In this document: piece by piece, positions 8,384-16,192 of the stretch | How positions within the stretch are numbered: position 1 is the stretch's first letter | Layout of the letters: every line of letters starts with the position of its first letter | Source of the DNA: Ilumatobacteraceae bacterium | GTDB lineage: Bacteria > Actinomycetota > Acidimicrobiia > Acidimicrobiales > Ilumatobacteraceae | DNA: 40,937 nucleotides | Direction of reading: 5' to 3' | NCBI GenBank assembly: GCA_017859395.1 | Contig: JAFMNE010000005.1 | Span: forward strand, 44,376-85,312 | The notes under the pieces: generated by a model | The model's input: the letters and a program-made list of their open reading frames with translations, nothing else | Database searches by the model: none | What the model was told of the DNA's origin: nothing | Position numbers and translations under genes: made by a program

Positions 8384-9085
8384 TCAGCCGACGGGGACGC
8401 GACGCTCGCGCTCGATCCATGCATCGAGAGTCGGTGACGACTCGAACGAGGTGATCAAGGCATAGCGGGGTGCGGTTCCGGTGTGTACCACCACATGCCA
8501 GAGCCGCTGCGTGTCGACAACGAAGCGGGCGCCACGGCCAAGTGGAATGCGCTGCTCGGTCGCCGGGTCGGGCAGGCCCTCGGCGTCGTTGTCCATCACC
8601 AGCATGTAGCTGTCGGGATTGTCGGTGAGTTCCACCCAGGTGCGCACCACCCAACCCTCGTTGTCCGGGTTGAAGCGGTTGTTGTCATCACGATGGATCG
8701 ACCGGATGGCGGCCTCGCGGTCTTGGGGTTCGAGCTTGATGATCCGAACCCGTCCGAAGTTTGCTCCCACCGCCGTGACGTAGTCGCGCAGCGTGGGGGC
8801 CACATCGGCATTCGATGTCCACAGTGCGTCCTTGTCGGTTTTGCCCTTGTCCCAGAAACCACGACAGTCCAGTTGACCGTCGGCGGACGCGAGAGGCGCA
8901 AAGTTCGTGTCGCCGCCGCTCTTCCAGTCCATGTACTCGAGGTTTTCCCACTCCGCGGCCGGCACGTCGACGGGCATCGGGTGTAGTTCAACCACCCCGG
9001 TATCGGCAAGGGCAGGAACCCGCCAGTGCGGCGTGTGCAGTGGAATCGACACGCTCCAGTGTTCGGAGTTCGGCCAGAACGCCAT
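8384..9085 (-). CDS. Putative double-stranded beta-helix (2OG/Fe or cupin-like) oxygenase
   Basis: This 233-residue protein is not confidently recognised. Its second half resembles aspartyl/asparaginyl beta-hydroxylase-type folds. His131-Arg-Asp133 (SIHRDDNNRF) looks like an HxD metal facial triad, a distal histidine lies in RLWHVVVH (His197 or His201), and an arginine (TAPRYALI, Arg207) sits where 2-oxoglutarate would be bound. In between is GRGARFVVDTQ, a turn common in these barrels. No signal peptide is seen. It is convergent with ecm, and a LysM lipoprotein gene lies upstream on the same strand after a 166-nt gap. The enzymatic call is inference. Confidence 0.5.
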   Translation of the reverse strand: MAFWPNSEHWSVSIPLHTPHWRVPALADTGVVELHPMPVDVPAAEWENLEYMDWKSGGDTNFAPLASADGQLDCRGFWDKGKTDKDALWTSNADVAPTLRDYVTAVGANFGRVRIIKLEPQDREAAIRSIHRDDNNRFNPDNEGWVVRTWVELTDNPDSYMLVMDNDAEGLPDPATEQRIPLGRGARFVVDTQRLWHVVVHTGTAPRYALITSFESSPTLDAWIERERRVPVG

Positions 9086-9251
9086 GTGGGCAGTCTATGA
9101 ACCGCGATCACTGTCGAGAGGCCATCCCATCGGCATGGGCCAAAAGGACAACACAACACCGCCAATGCGACACCGCCGACGAGTCAACGCAGTAATGCGC
9201 GACCACCACTGAAGCGCGCACCGATCACTACCTGTACCGGCGTGATCGTGG

Positions 9252-9695
9252 TCAGCCGGTCGCGATGGTCTCGCGCGGCGGCAGCGTGACGATGACGAAC
9301 CCCTTTGGGATCTCGATGATCTGCCCGGCCCGGATGGCGCTGGCGTCCTCGAGGGCGTTCAACTCGACGAGATCGCTCACCCGCACAGAGAACTGCGCAG
9401 CGATATCACTCAGGGTGTCGCCCGGGCGCACCTCGAACAGGTACGTGTTGTCGTCGACCACCGTCGTCGTCGTCGACGTGGTCGTGGTGGTGCGGATCGG
9501 CGGCAGGGTCTCTATCGATGCGATGTCATCACCGCCACCACAGGCCGCCGCCACAGCACATGTCCCCACGATGACCAGCAATGCAGTGATGCGCCGCGAC
9601 GACACACGCAGCGTCGGCACATCTGATGTAGCCACACCCGATGACGCGACATCCACCGGTGCAGATAGTGGGGTGCCAGAACGCATCGCGGTCAT
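9252..9695 (-). CDS. LysM-domain lipoprotein
   Basis: This 147-residue exported protein has a hydrophobic segment (RRITALLVIVGTCAVAAAC) ending in a lipobox-like AAAC, with Cys52 as probable lipidation site. Next is a threonine-rich linker (about residues 68-78) encoded by short GTC/GTG repeats around 9460-9495, then one LysM domain at about 85-130 (FEVRPGDTLSDIAAQF ... IRAGQIIEIP). LysM domains bind N-acetylglucosamine polymers, so this protein is probably anchored at the outer membrane face and touches peptidoglycan. It has no catalytic domain and may be a scaffold. It is divergent from the alpha/beta hydrolase pair. Confidence 0.85.
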   Translation of the reverse strand: MTAMRSGTPLSAPVDVASSGVATSDVPTLRVSSRRITALLVIVGTCAVAAACGGGDDIASIETLPPIRTTTTTSTTTTVVDDNTYLFEVRPGDTLSDIAAQFSVRVSDLVELNALEDASAIRAGQIIEIPKGFVIVTLPPRETIATG

Positions 9696-9760
9696 AGTGC
9701 CACATCAACACCTGATGCACCGATCCGCTGCGCAGCGCGTTGCCTCCCTATCCTCGCCAT

Positions 9761-10735
9761 GTGAGCACCATGCACGACGCCACCCCCGGCGCCACCCCCG
9801 CGGACGCGATGGCCGCCGATGACACCCACCGCGAGTTCCCCGGTGCCCGCACACCCGACCGGTCATGGCGCCTCGATGCCAACGGTGTGGGTATTGCGAT
9901 CAATGAATGGGGCGACGCCGACGCGCCCGTGCTGATGTGTGTACACGGCGGTGCCGACTTCTCGCGCACCTTCGACGTGTTCGCCCCACTACTCGCCGCC
10001 GGCGGTTGGCGGGTGGTGGCATGGGATCACCGCGGCCATGGCGACAGCGACCACACCCACCTGTACTCATTCGATGCGGATCTGCGCGATGCGGTGTGCG
10101 TTTTCGACGCGGTGGCACCGAATCGGCCGGTGGCCGTGCTCGGGCATTCCAAGGGGGGCGCGATGATGACCACCTTGGCCGATGCCCAGCCCTACCGTTT
10201 CCAGCGGTTTGTGAATATCGATGGGGTGCCCTATCGACGACCAGGTCCCGACCTCGCCGAACACCAGCGCGCCACGACCTTGCGCGCCGATCTCGATGGA
10301 TGGCTGGCTCATCGTCGCCGCACCGCGGGCAATACGCGCAAACCGGGCACCATCGCCGAGCTGGCCCGGCGTCGCGGGGCGATGAACCCACGCCTGTCCA
10401 CCGAATGGCTCGAGTATCTGGTCACCGTCGGAGCACGACACGACGACGACGGGTGGCGCTGGAAGCTCGACCCATCGATGCGCATGGGCGGTTTTGGGCC
10501 GTGGCGTCCCGAGTGGGCTCTGTACCGGTTGGCCGGCGTGGATTTTCCATTTCTCGGTGTGCTCGTCGGGGCCGATGAACCGATGGGATGGGGCACCCGC
10601 CCACGACATGTGGAGCCCTACGTGCCCGCCACCGGTCGCCTCGAATACTTCGAGGACCTCGGGCATTTCATCCATATCGAAGCACCAGAGATGACCGCAG
10701 ACCTGGTGCTCGACTTCTTGGGAGATCCACGATGA
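9761..10735 (+). CDS. Alpha/beta-fold hydrolase
   Basis: This protein of about 324 residues has the alpha/beta hydrolase layout: oxyanion-hole HGGADFSRTF, then VAWDHRGHGDSD, nucleophile elbow GHSKGG, and the catalytic His near the C-terminus in DLGHFIHIEAPE. All triad elements appear to be present. The insertion with HRRRTAGNTRKPG is a lid or cap. The substrate is unknown. The start could be GTG 9761 or ATG 9770. The stop overlaps the next gene's ATG by 4 bp (ATGA), so the two are probably translated together. The partner is a shorter relative that lacks the nucleophile. Confidence 0.87.
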   Translation: MSTMHDATPGATPADAMAADDTHREFPGARTPDRSWRLDANGVGIAINEWGDADAPVLMCVHGGADFSRTFDVFAPLLAAGGWRVVAWDHRGHGDSDHTHLYSFDADLRDAVCVFDAVAPNRPVAVLGHSKGGAMMTTLADAQPYRFQRFVNIDGVPYRRPGPDLAEHQRATTLRADLDGWLAHRRRTAGNTRKPGTIAELARRRGAMNPRLSTEWLEYLVTVGARHDDDGWRWKLDPSMRMGGFGPWRPEWALYRLAGVDFPFLGVLVGADEPMGWGTRPRHVEPYVPATGRLEYFEDLGHFIHIEAPEMTADLVLDFLGDPR

Positions 10736-11409
10736 CCACGGCTGGTAACACCGCAGCGACAGAGCCCACCGTGACCCTGCGCCACAACCGTGTGGAACTT
10801 GCCCTGCACCGCATCCGTGAGGCCACCGGTGACGCTCATCCATTACTGCTCTTGCACGGGCTGGGCGAACGCACCCCGGACCACACTCCCGACGTTGTCG
10901 CCTCATGGGACGGCGAGATCTGGGGCCTTGACTTCACCGGTCATGGTGCGTCCACGCTGCCTGTCGGTGGTGGGTACACCGCAGAGATCCTGATGGGCGA
11001 CGCCGATCTCGCGGTCGACCATCTCGGCACCTGCACGGTGGTCGGCCGTGGCCTCGGGGGCTACGTGGCGTTGCTCATCGCGGGGGCACGCCCCGATGTG
11101 GTGCACGGCGCCGTAATCGCCGACGGCCCCGGGCTCACCGGCGGGGCGGTCTCACCCACGTCGCAGGCGGTGGTGCGCCTCGCCGATGTCGGGCGCACAC
11201 CCGACCCGTACGCGCTGCTGGAACTCGGTCGCGACCTGCGACCACCGGACTACGCCCTCGATTTCGTCCAGATGGCAACCTCGACCTCGCATCTCGATGA
11301 GCCTCTGTGTGTGGCCGCGGCGTTCCGGCCCACTTGGCTGGAGGCGGTGGCGGGCGCTCCGGGCGTGGCTCAGATGGGGCTTCCGGACGCTCTCGATCTG
11401 TATCGCTGA
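10732..11409 (+). CDS. Alpha/beta-hydrolase-fold protein lacking the nucleophilic serine
   Basis: This 225-residue homologue of the alpha/beta hydrolase fold has LLLLHGLGERTP and LDFTGHGAST. At the nucleophile elbow it has GRGLGG where GxSxG is expected, so the nucleophile is glycine. The C-terminal region also lacks the usual DxxGH histidine turn. It is short for the family. It overlaps the upstream hydrolase gene by ATGA and ends 24 nt before the convergent polyprenyl synthase gene. It may be a non-catalytic partner or allosteric subunit of the first hydrolase, or a decayed copy. The frame is intact, which argues against simple decay. Confidence 0.75.
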   Translation: MTTAGNTAATEPTVTLRHNRVELALHRIREATGDAHPLLLLHGLGERTPDHTPDVVASWDGEIWGLDFTGHGASTLPVGGGYTAEILMGDADLAVDHLGTCTVVGRGLGGYVALLIAGARPDVVHGAVIADGPGLTGGAVSPTSQAVVRLADVGRTPDPYALLELGRDLRPPDYALDFVQMATSTSHLDEPLCVAAAFRPTWLEAVAGAPGVAQMGLPDALDLYR

Positions 11410-11437
11410 GCCATCTGCGGCTCGAAGTACGGCTCAG
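11406..11437. terminator. Candidate bidirectional terminator dyad
   Basis: CTGAGCC-N18-GGCTCAG is a 7-bp perfect dyad that spans the stop codons of both convergent genes (TGA at 11407, TCA at 11434). Three of the base pairs are forced by the two TGA stops. The loop is long, so the call is weak. Confidence 0.35.
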
Positions 11438-12507
11438 GAGACGCGGTCGGTGACGTAGGCGGCCAGCGCCGTCAGTTCCTCAACCGCCGACCGATCGACG
11501 GCCGGCGCCCCCAACGCAGCCACCGCAGCGACGACGCGTCGGTCGATCTCGGCTTCGAGCGCGGTGAGCGCCCCGGTGTCCACGATCACCTGTTGAATCT
11601 GGGCCACTTCATCGTCGGTGATCTGTGGTGAACCGACGCGATCAAGGATCTCGCGTTGCGCGTCGTCGGCGGCGCCGTATGCGCGAGCCAACAGCGGTGT
11701 GGGCTTCCCTTCGCGCAGGTCACCACCCACCGGCTTCCCGGTCACTGCGGCGTCACCGAAGGCGCCCATCACGTCATCGCGCATCTGGAATGCCTCACCA
11801 AGGGGCAGTCCGTAGGCGCTGAGCGCCGCACCAAGGTCGGAGTCGGGCCGCACACCTGCGGCCGCGGCACCCATATGCAGTGGACGTTCCACGGTGTATT
11901 TCCCGCTCTTATAGCGACACACGCGTTCGGCCCGTTCAAGGCTGCGGTCGGCACGCACCGAGCCCACGATGTCGAGAAGTTGCCCGACGTTCAGTTCAAT
12001 GCGCAGTTCGTTCCACACGCCCCACACCTCGGCGGAGGCACCGGCGAGCAGCATGTCGGAGTACACGAACGCAAGATCGCCCACCAGAATCGCCACACCC
12101 TCGCCGAAGCGACGCGACTCGCCCGCCCAACCGCCGACGGCGTGGAGGTCGGCGAACAGGCGGTGTGTTGCAACCGCGCCACGTCGCTCGTCGGCATCGT
12201 CCATGACGTCATCGTGAAACAACGCGAAGGCATGCATCAGTTCGAATGCCGCACCGATGTCGACGATGGCCGGCACTGCCGAGGTTGGATCACCCGCACC
12301 GCCCGCGGCCACATACCCCCAGTGGCAAAACGCTGGCCGCAACCGCTTGCCGCCAGCACGTACCAGTTGACGAACCTGCCCCATCGGTTCGGCGAGATCC
12401 GCATCGAGTGCAGCCCAGCGCTCCAGTTCAGGCCCGAGCAGTGCCTCGAGTCGCTCGTCCACCTGCTGAGCGATCACAGCGACAGAGGCAGGGGTCGCGA
12501 CGCTCAC
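11434..12507 (-). CDS. Trans-type polyprenyl diphosphate synthase (FPP/GGPP synthase-like)
   Basis: This 357-residue head-to-tail prenyltransferase condenses isopentenyl diphosphate units. The first aspartate-rich motif is HDDVMDD (Asp99, Asp100, Asp103) and the second is RDDVMGAFGD (Asp244, Asp245, Asp252). GGKRLRPAF near residue 52 binds IPP. A phenylalanine five residues before the first motif (Phe94) suggests a short C15-C20 product rather than a long menaquinone chain, but this is a rule of thumb. The start is a GTG at 12507. The xseB stop is 75 nt upstream, so it may be the last gene of the pccB-accE-xseA-xseB run. Confidence 0.9.
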   Translation of the reverse strand: MSVATPASVAVIAQQVDERLEALLGPELERWAALDADLAEPMGQVRQLVRAGGKRLRPAFCHWGYVAAGGAGDPTSAVPAIVDIGAAFELMHAFALFHDDVMDDADERRGAVATHRLFADLHAVGGWAGESRRFGEGVAILVGDLAFVYSDMLLAGASAEVWGVWNELRIELNVGQLLDIVGSVRADRSLERAERVCRYKSGKYTVERPLHMGAAAAGVRPDSDLGAALSAYGLPLGEAFQMRDDVMGAFGDAAVTGKPVGGDLREGKPTPLLARAYGAADDAQREILDRVGSPQITDDEVAQIQQVIVDTGALTALEAEIDRRVVAAVAALGAPAVDRSAVEELTALAAYVTDRVS

Positions 12508-12582
12508 GCTTCTCAGGCTACGCCCGCAATGCGACGCTCACAGGCGGTCGGCCTGCGACGCCGTCACCCCTGGGTGGACCGG

Positions 12583-12810
12583 TCACGCACCGGTGTCGAG
12601 ATCGGCCACCACCGTGTCGATCCGCAGCCGTGCCGCATCCACACGTTCGCGACAGATCGCGATCAGTTCAGCGGCTCGGGCCACCCGATCGGCCAGACGG
12701 TCAACGTCCACATCAACCGATTCGAGTTCTCCAAGGATCTCATCGAGCTCGGCGAGTGCGGCCGCGTAGGTAATCCCGCTCGAATTCTCTGCATCGTGTT
12801 CGTTGGCCAT
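12583..12810 (-). CDS. xseB: Exodeoxyribonuclease VII small subunit
   Basis: This 75-residue XseB pairs with XseA to form the ssDNA-specific exonuclease VII. It shows the short helical bundle ITYAAALAELDEILGELES followed by the repetitive VDVDRLADRVARAAELIA. The start at 12810 (MANEHDAENS) is preceded by AGGAGC about 12 nt upstream. It is separated from xseA by 165 nt with no gene in it. Confidence 0.93.
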   Translation of the reverse strand: MANEHDAENSSGITYAAALAELDEILGELESVDVDVDRLADRVARAAELIAICRERVDAARLRIDTVVADLDTGA

Positions 12811-12975
12811 TAGGTGGTCAGCTCCTCGTGGTGGAAATGCCGCGGCTACTCGGCCGGGCGGGGATGCGGACGGTGGACGTGGAAGCGAGCGAGACCACAT
12901 CGGACATATACGTACCGACCGGACACGCCGGCACGGGTCGGCACCGCGGTACCCACCCGTGATGGTGGCCCCTGG

Positions 12976-14301
12976 TCATGATGCGGCATCTCCGGTGGCG
13001 CGGTCGTCGACGTCGGTCACCGTCGTCGTCACCGTGCCGTCGGCCACGGCGGTGGTCAGCACATCACCGAGCTGCACATCGTTGATCGAACGCACCACCG
13101 ACCCGGTTGATGTCGTGGTGATCGACCATCCACGCGCCAGCAAATTTGCCGGGTCGACTGCACGCCGACGACGCTCCATCGCCAAGACCTGTTCGTCGGC
13201 CAGCCGCAGCCGGGCCGGCACCAGTCGAGCCATGTCGGCGCCACGACGCACCAGGGCCTGATCAGCGCGCTCCAATGTGGCTCGCACCCCCACCAGACGT
13301 TCCCGGCGGGCCCGCAGGCGTTCATCGGATCGGCTCACCGCGGCATGGGTACGCCCTGCCACCCGATGTGCCCGAGTACCGAGATCCGCGGTCGCGGCCG
13401 TCATTGTGGAACTCGCAGTGGTGACAATGTCGCGCCATAACGACTCCGACGTGGCGACGGCAGCGCGCACCATGTCGATGAGCGCCCCGGCAACTGCCGT
13501 GGGTGTTTTGTAGGCGGCATAGGCCACATCATCGGCCACGGTGTGGTCGATCTCATGGCCGATACCGGTAAGTACCGGCACCGGGCACAGCGCGATCGCC
13601 CGGGCAACCTCGGCGGTGTCGAAAGCGGCGAGTTCGTTCCGTGCCCCGCCACCACGCACCACCGCGATCACGTCCACGTCGCGGCGCACCAGTTCGGCAA
13701 TGCCTGCAGCGATCATCGGTGGCGCATCGTCGCCCTGCACGCGGGCATCAACGGCAGTCACCGTGAATCCGATACCCGACGACGCCAACTGGTCGGTCAG
13801 GTCATGCCATGCCGCCGAACCGACACTGGTGACCACGCCGATATGCAGCGGTACCGGTGTCATGGACAGCGCGGCGTTGCGGTCCAAAAGCCCATCGGCA
13901 GCCAGTTGTCGCAACACTGCATCGCGGGCCGCCGAGATGTCACCAAGGGTGAACTCGGGATCGATATCTGCAAGTTTCAACCCGAGGCGGCCGGTGGGGG
14001 CATATACATCGAGGGTGCCGCGGATCCGGATGCGGGTGCCGTCGGTGAGTTCCAATCGATGCTGCGCCAGCAGCGGCCGGAGCGCCTTCTTGGCGTATGC
14101 GAAGAACTGCACGTTGAGCGAGGCCTTATCACCATCGACTTCCTCGACGAGCGAGAAGTAGGTGTGCGGGCCACGAACGGTGAGCCCACTGATCTCGCCA
14201 ACAACCCATACCCCCGCGCCGAAGGCGTCGCGCAGAGCGGAGTTGATCGCGCCGGTGAGTTCACCGACGGTGTAGGTGACGGCGCCGTCGCCGTCGGTCA
14301 T
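12976..14301 (-). CDS. xseA: Exodeoxyribonuclease VII large subunit
   Basis: This 441-residue large subunit of exonuclease VII degrades single-stranded DNA to oligonucleotides during repair. The N-terminal OB-fold contains WVVGEISGLTVRGPHTYFSL and RIRIRGTLDVYAPTGRL. The catalytic region carries PLHIGVVTSVGSAAWHD, DVDVIAVVRGGGARNELAAF and TGIGHEIDHTVADDVA. Next comes a long coiled-coil arm rich in Arg, then the C-terminal NLLARGWSITTT. The ATG at 14301 overlaps the stop of the upstream accE by ATGA, which decides the start over an ATG at 14358. Confidence 0.96.
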   Translation of the reverse strand: MTDGDGAVTYTVGELTGAINSALRDAFGAGVWVVGEISGLTVRGPHTYFSLVEEVDGDKASLNVQFFAYAKKALRPLLAQHRLELTDGTRIRIRGTLDVYAPTGRLGLKLADIDPEFTLGDISAARDAVLRQLAADGLLDRNAALSMTPVPLHIGVVTSVGSAAWHDLTDQLASSGIGFTVTAVDARVQGDDAPPMIAAGIAELVRRDVDVIAVVRGGGARNELAAFDTAEVARAIALCPVPVLTGIGHEIDHTVADDVAYAAYKTPTAVAGALIDMVRAAVATSESLWRDIVTTASSTMTAATADLGTRAHRVAGRTHAAVSRSDERLRARRERLVGVRATLERADQALVRRGADMARLVPARLRLADEQVLAMERRRRAVDPANLLARGWSITTTSTGSVVRSINDVQLGDVLTTAVADGTVTTTVTDVDDRATGDAAS

Positions 14302-14507
14302 CGCCACCAGGGTCGACGTGGGGCGCGGCGACCCGCACCCAGCGGGGTGGTCATCCACGAGCGACCGCTGACCTGCCAGGCCGATGCCGTGTCATCGGCC
14401 GGGGGGATCGCAACCGCGCGTGGCCACAGCGCGTCGACAGCCGCCGCGATGGCGGCCATCTCGGCCTCATCGGGTGTGGGCGTGACCTGCAGCGACGATG
14501 AACTCAC
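14298..14507 (-). CDS. accE: Acyl-CoA carboxylase epsilon subunit
   Basis: This 69-residue small protein resembles the actinobacterial acyl-CoA carboxylase epsilon subunit (AccE/PccE). It has an N-terminal [20 protein letters not shown] helix and the short [13 protein letters not shown] end that these subunits carry. In Streptomyces and Mycobacterium, epsilon binds the beta subunit and stimulates the holo-carboxylase. It starts with a GTG at 14507 that overlaps the pccB stop by 4 bp (GTGA), and its own stop overlaps xseA by ATGA. Translational coupling to pccB fits an obligate stoichiometric partner. The Arg-rich C-terminal tail is not conserved in the family. Confidence 0.8.
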   Translation of the reverse strand: MSSSSLQVTPTPDEAEMAAIAAAVDALWPRAVAIPPADDTASAWQVSGRSWMTTPLGAGRRAPRRPWWR

Positions 14508-16045
14508 AACGGCACGTTCCCGTGTTTGCGCTGGGGAAGCTCTTCGCGCTTGGTCTCGAGCACCCGCAGCGCCGCGACGACCTTGCGTCGCGTCTCCGAC
14601 GGGGCGATGACATCATCGATGAAGCCACGTTCGGCTGCGGCATACGGGTTGGCGTAACGCTCGGTGTAATCGGCGACCAGTTCGGCACGTCGGGCCACCG
14701 GGTCGGCGGCTTGTTGGAGTTCGCGACGGTAGATGATCTCGACAGCGCCCTGCGGCCCCATCACGGCAAGTTCTGCCGACGGCCAGGCGAAGGCCACATC
14801 GGCCCCGACCGACTTCGAGTTCATCACCACGTATGCACCGCCGTAGGCCTTGCGGGTGATGATCTGCACGCGCGGCACGGTCGCTTCGCAGAAGGCATAG
14901 AGCAACTTCGCGCCGTGGCGAATGATGCCCTCATGTTCCTGGTTCACACCGGGGAGGAAACCGGGAACATCCACAAAGGTGACGAGTGGGATGTTGAACG
15001 CATCGCAGGTACGCACGAACCGGGCAGCCTTCTCCGACGACTCGATGTCGAGTACCCCGGCGAGCACCATTGGCTGGTTGCCCACGATGCCCACCGTGCG
15101 GCCGTCGATCCGCGAAAAGCCACACAGCATCGACATCGCCCAGTGCGGGAAATACTCCATGAATTCGCCGTCATCGACCACCGATTCGATGACCTTGCGC
15201 ATGTCATAGGGCAGGTTCGCGCTATCGGGCAGGATCTCGTCGAGTTCGGGGCACAGGCGTTCCGGATCGTCATCGCAGTCGACCGAGGGAGGTGACTCGA
15301 GGTTGTTCTGCGGCAGGAACGACAGCAGGTACTTCACCTCATCAAGGCAGGCTTGCTCGTCGGAGGCAACGAAGGTGGCCACACCGCTCTTGGAGGCATG
15401 GCTCATGGCTCCGCCGAGTTCTTCGAGGGTGACGTCTTCGCCGGTCACGGTCTTCACCACGTCGGGTCCGGTGATGAACATGTGCGACGACTCGCGCACC
15501 ATGAAGATGAAGTCGGTCATCGCGGGTGAGTACACCGCACCCCCGGCGCACGGCCCGAGGATCACCGAGATCTGCGGGATGATCCCCGATGACTGCACAT
15601 TGCGGCGGAAGATGCCGCCATAGGAGGCAAGGCTGACCACGCCTTCTTGGATACGCGCGCCGGCGCCGTCGTTCAGACCGATCAGCGGAGCACCAGTTGA
15701 CGCCGCCAGGTCCATGACCTTGTGGATCTTCTCGGCGAACACCTCGCCGAGCGCTCCGCCGAACACGGTGAAGTCCTGGCTGAACACGAACACCTTGCGT
15801 CCATCGACGGTGCCCCACCCGGTGACCACACCATCGGTGTAGGGGTGATCTTCGAGGCCCGCCGCGTGCGCGCGGTGTCGAGCCAACATGTCGAGCTCGT
15901 GGAAGCTGCCCTCATCGAGCAGATAGTCGATGCGCTCACGCGCCAGCATCTTTCCTTTGGAGTGCTGACGTTCAACGGCGCGTTCGCTGCCAGCATGCAG
16001 GGCTTGTTCACGCCGTGCGTGGAGATCGTCGAGACGTTCGCTCAT
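14504..16045 (-). CDS. pccB: Acyl-CoA carboxylase beta subunit (propionyl-CoA carboxylase type)
   Basis: This 513-residue carboxyltransferase subunit transfers CO2 from carboxybiotin to an acyl-CoA, giving methylmalonyl-CoA from propionyl-CoA or malonyl-CoA from acetyl-CoA. Features include [17 protein letters not shown], the oxyanion-hole stretches [10 protein letters not shown] and [16 protein letters not shown], and the C-terminal [13 protein letters not shown]. The residue after GGAY (Val406) is the position where Streptomyces PccB has Asp and acetyl-preferring paralogues have Ile, so the substrate range is uncertain. A biotin-carrying alpha subunit is not in the window. The start is ATG 16045, with GTG 16054 as alternative. 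accE follows with a 4-bp overlap. Confidence 0.92.
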   Translation of the reverse strand: MSERLDDLHARREQALHAGSERAVERQHSKGKMLARERIDYLLDEGSFHELDMLARHRAHAAGLEDHPYTDGVVTGWGTVDGRKVFVFSQDFTVFGGALGEVFAEKIHKVMDLAASTGAPLIGLNDGAGARIQEGVVSLASYGGIFRRNVQSSGIIPQISVILGPCAGGAVYSPAMTDFIFMVRESSHMFITGPDVVKTVTGEDVTLEELGGAMSHASKSGVATFVASDEQACLDEVKYLLSFLPQNNLESPPSVDCDDDPERLCPELDEILPDSANLPYDMRKVIESVVDDGEFMEYFPHWAMSMLCGFSRIDGRTVGIVGNQPMVLAGVLDIESSEKAARFVRTCDAFNIPLVTFVDVPGFLPGVNQEHEGIIRHGAKLLYAFCEATVPRVQIITRKAYGGAYVVMNSKSVGADVAFAWPSAELAVMGPQGAVEIIYRRELQQAADPVARRAELVADYTERYANPYAAAERGFIDDVIAPSETRRKVVAALRVLETKREELPQRKHGNVPL

Positions 16046-16192
16046 GGAGGTCACGGGAGGCGAGGCTAGTCGCCGGACCCCTCATCGCCTGATTTGTTCG
16101 CACGGGCCCCACGACGCGCCCATCGGCGCCTTCCAGCGGTGATCTGCAACGGATTCCGTACCAGCGATGAGCAGATGTCGACCCAGCAGATG

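Noticed and set aside
8358-8393. CGTCGGC ... GCCGACG dyad between ecm and the convergent oxygenase gene
   Set aside because: Arms are 7 bp but the loop is 22 nt and one arm is partly coding; it is too weak to call a terminator.
9460-9495. Short GTC/GTG tandem repeats
   Set aside because: They encode the threonine-rich linker of the LysM lipoprotein and need no other explanation.
11656-12813. Plus-strand frame across the polyprenyl synthase and xseB
   Set aside because: It is antisense to two genes with clear catalytic or family motifs and has no domain of its own.
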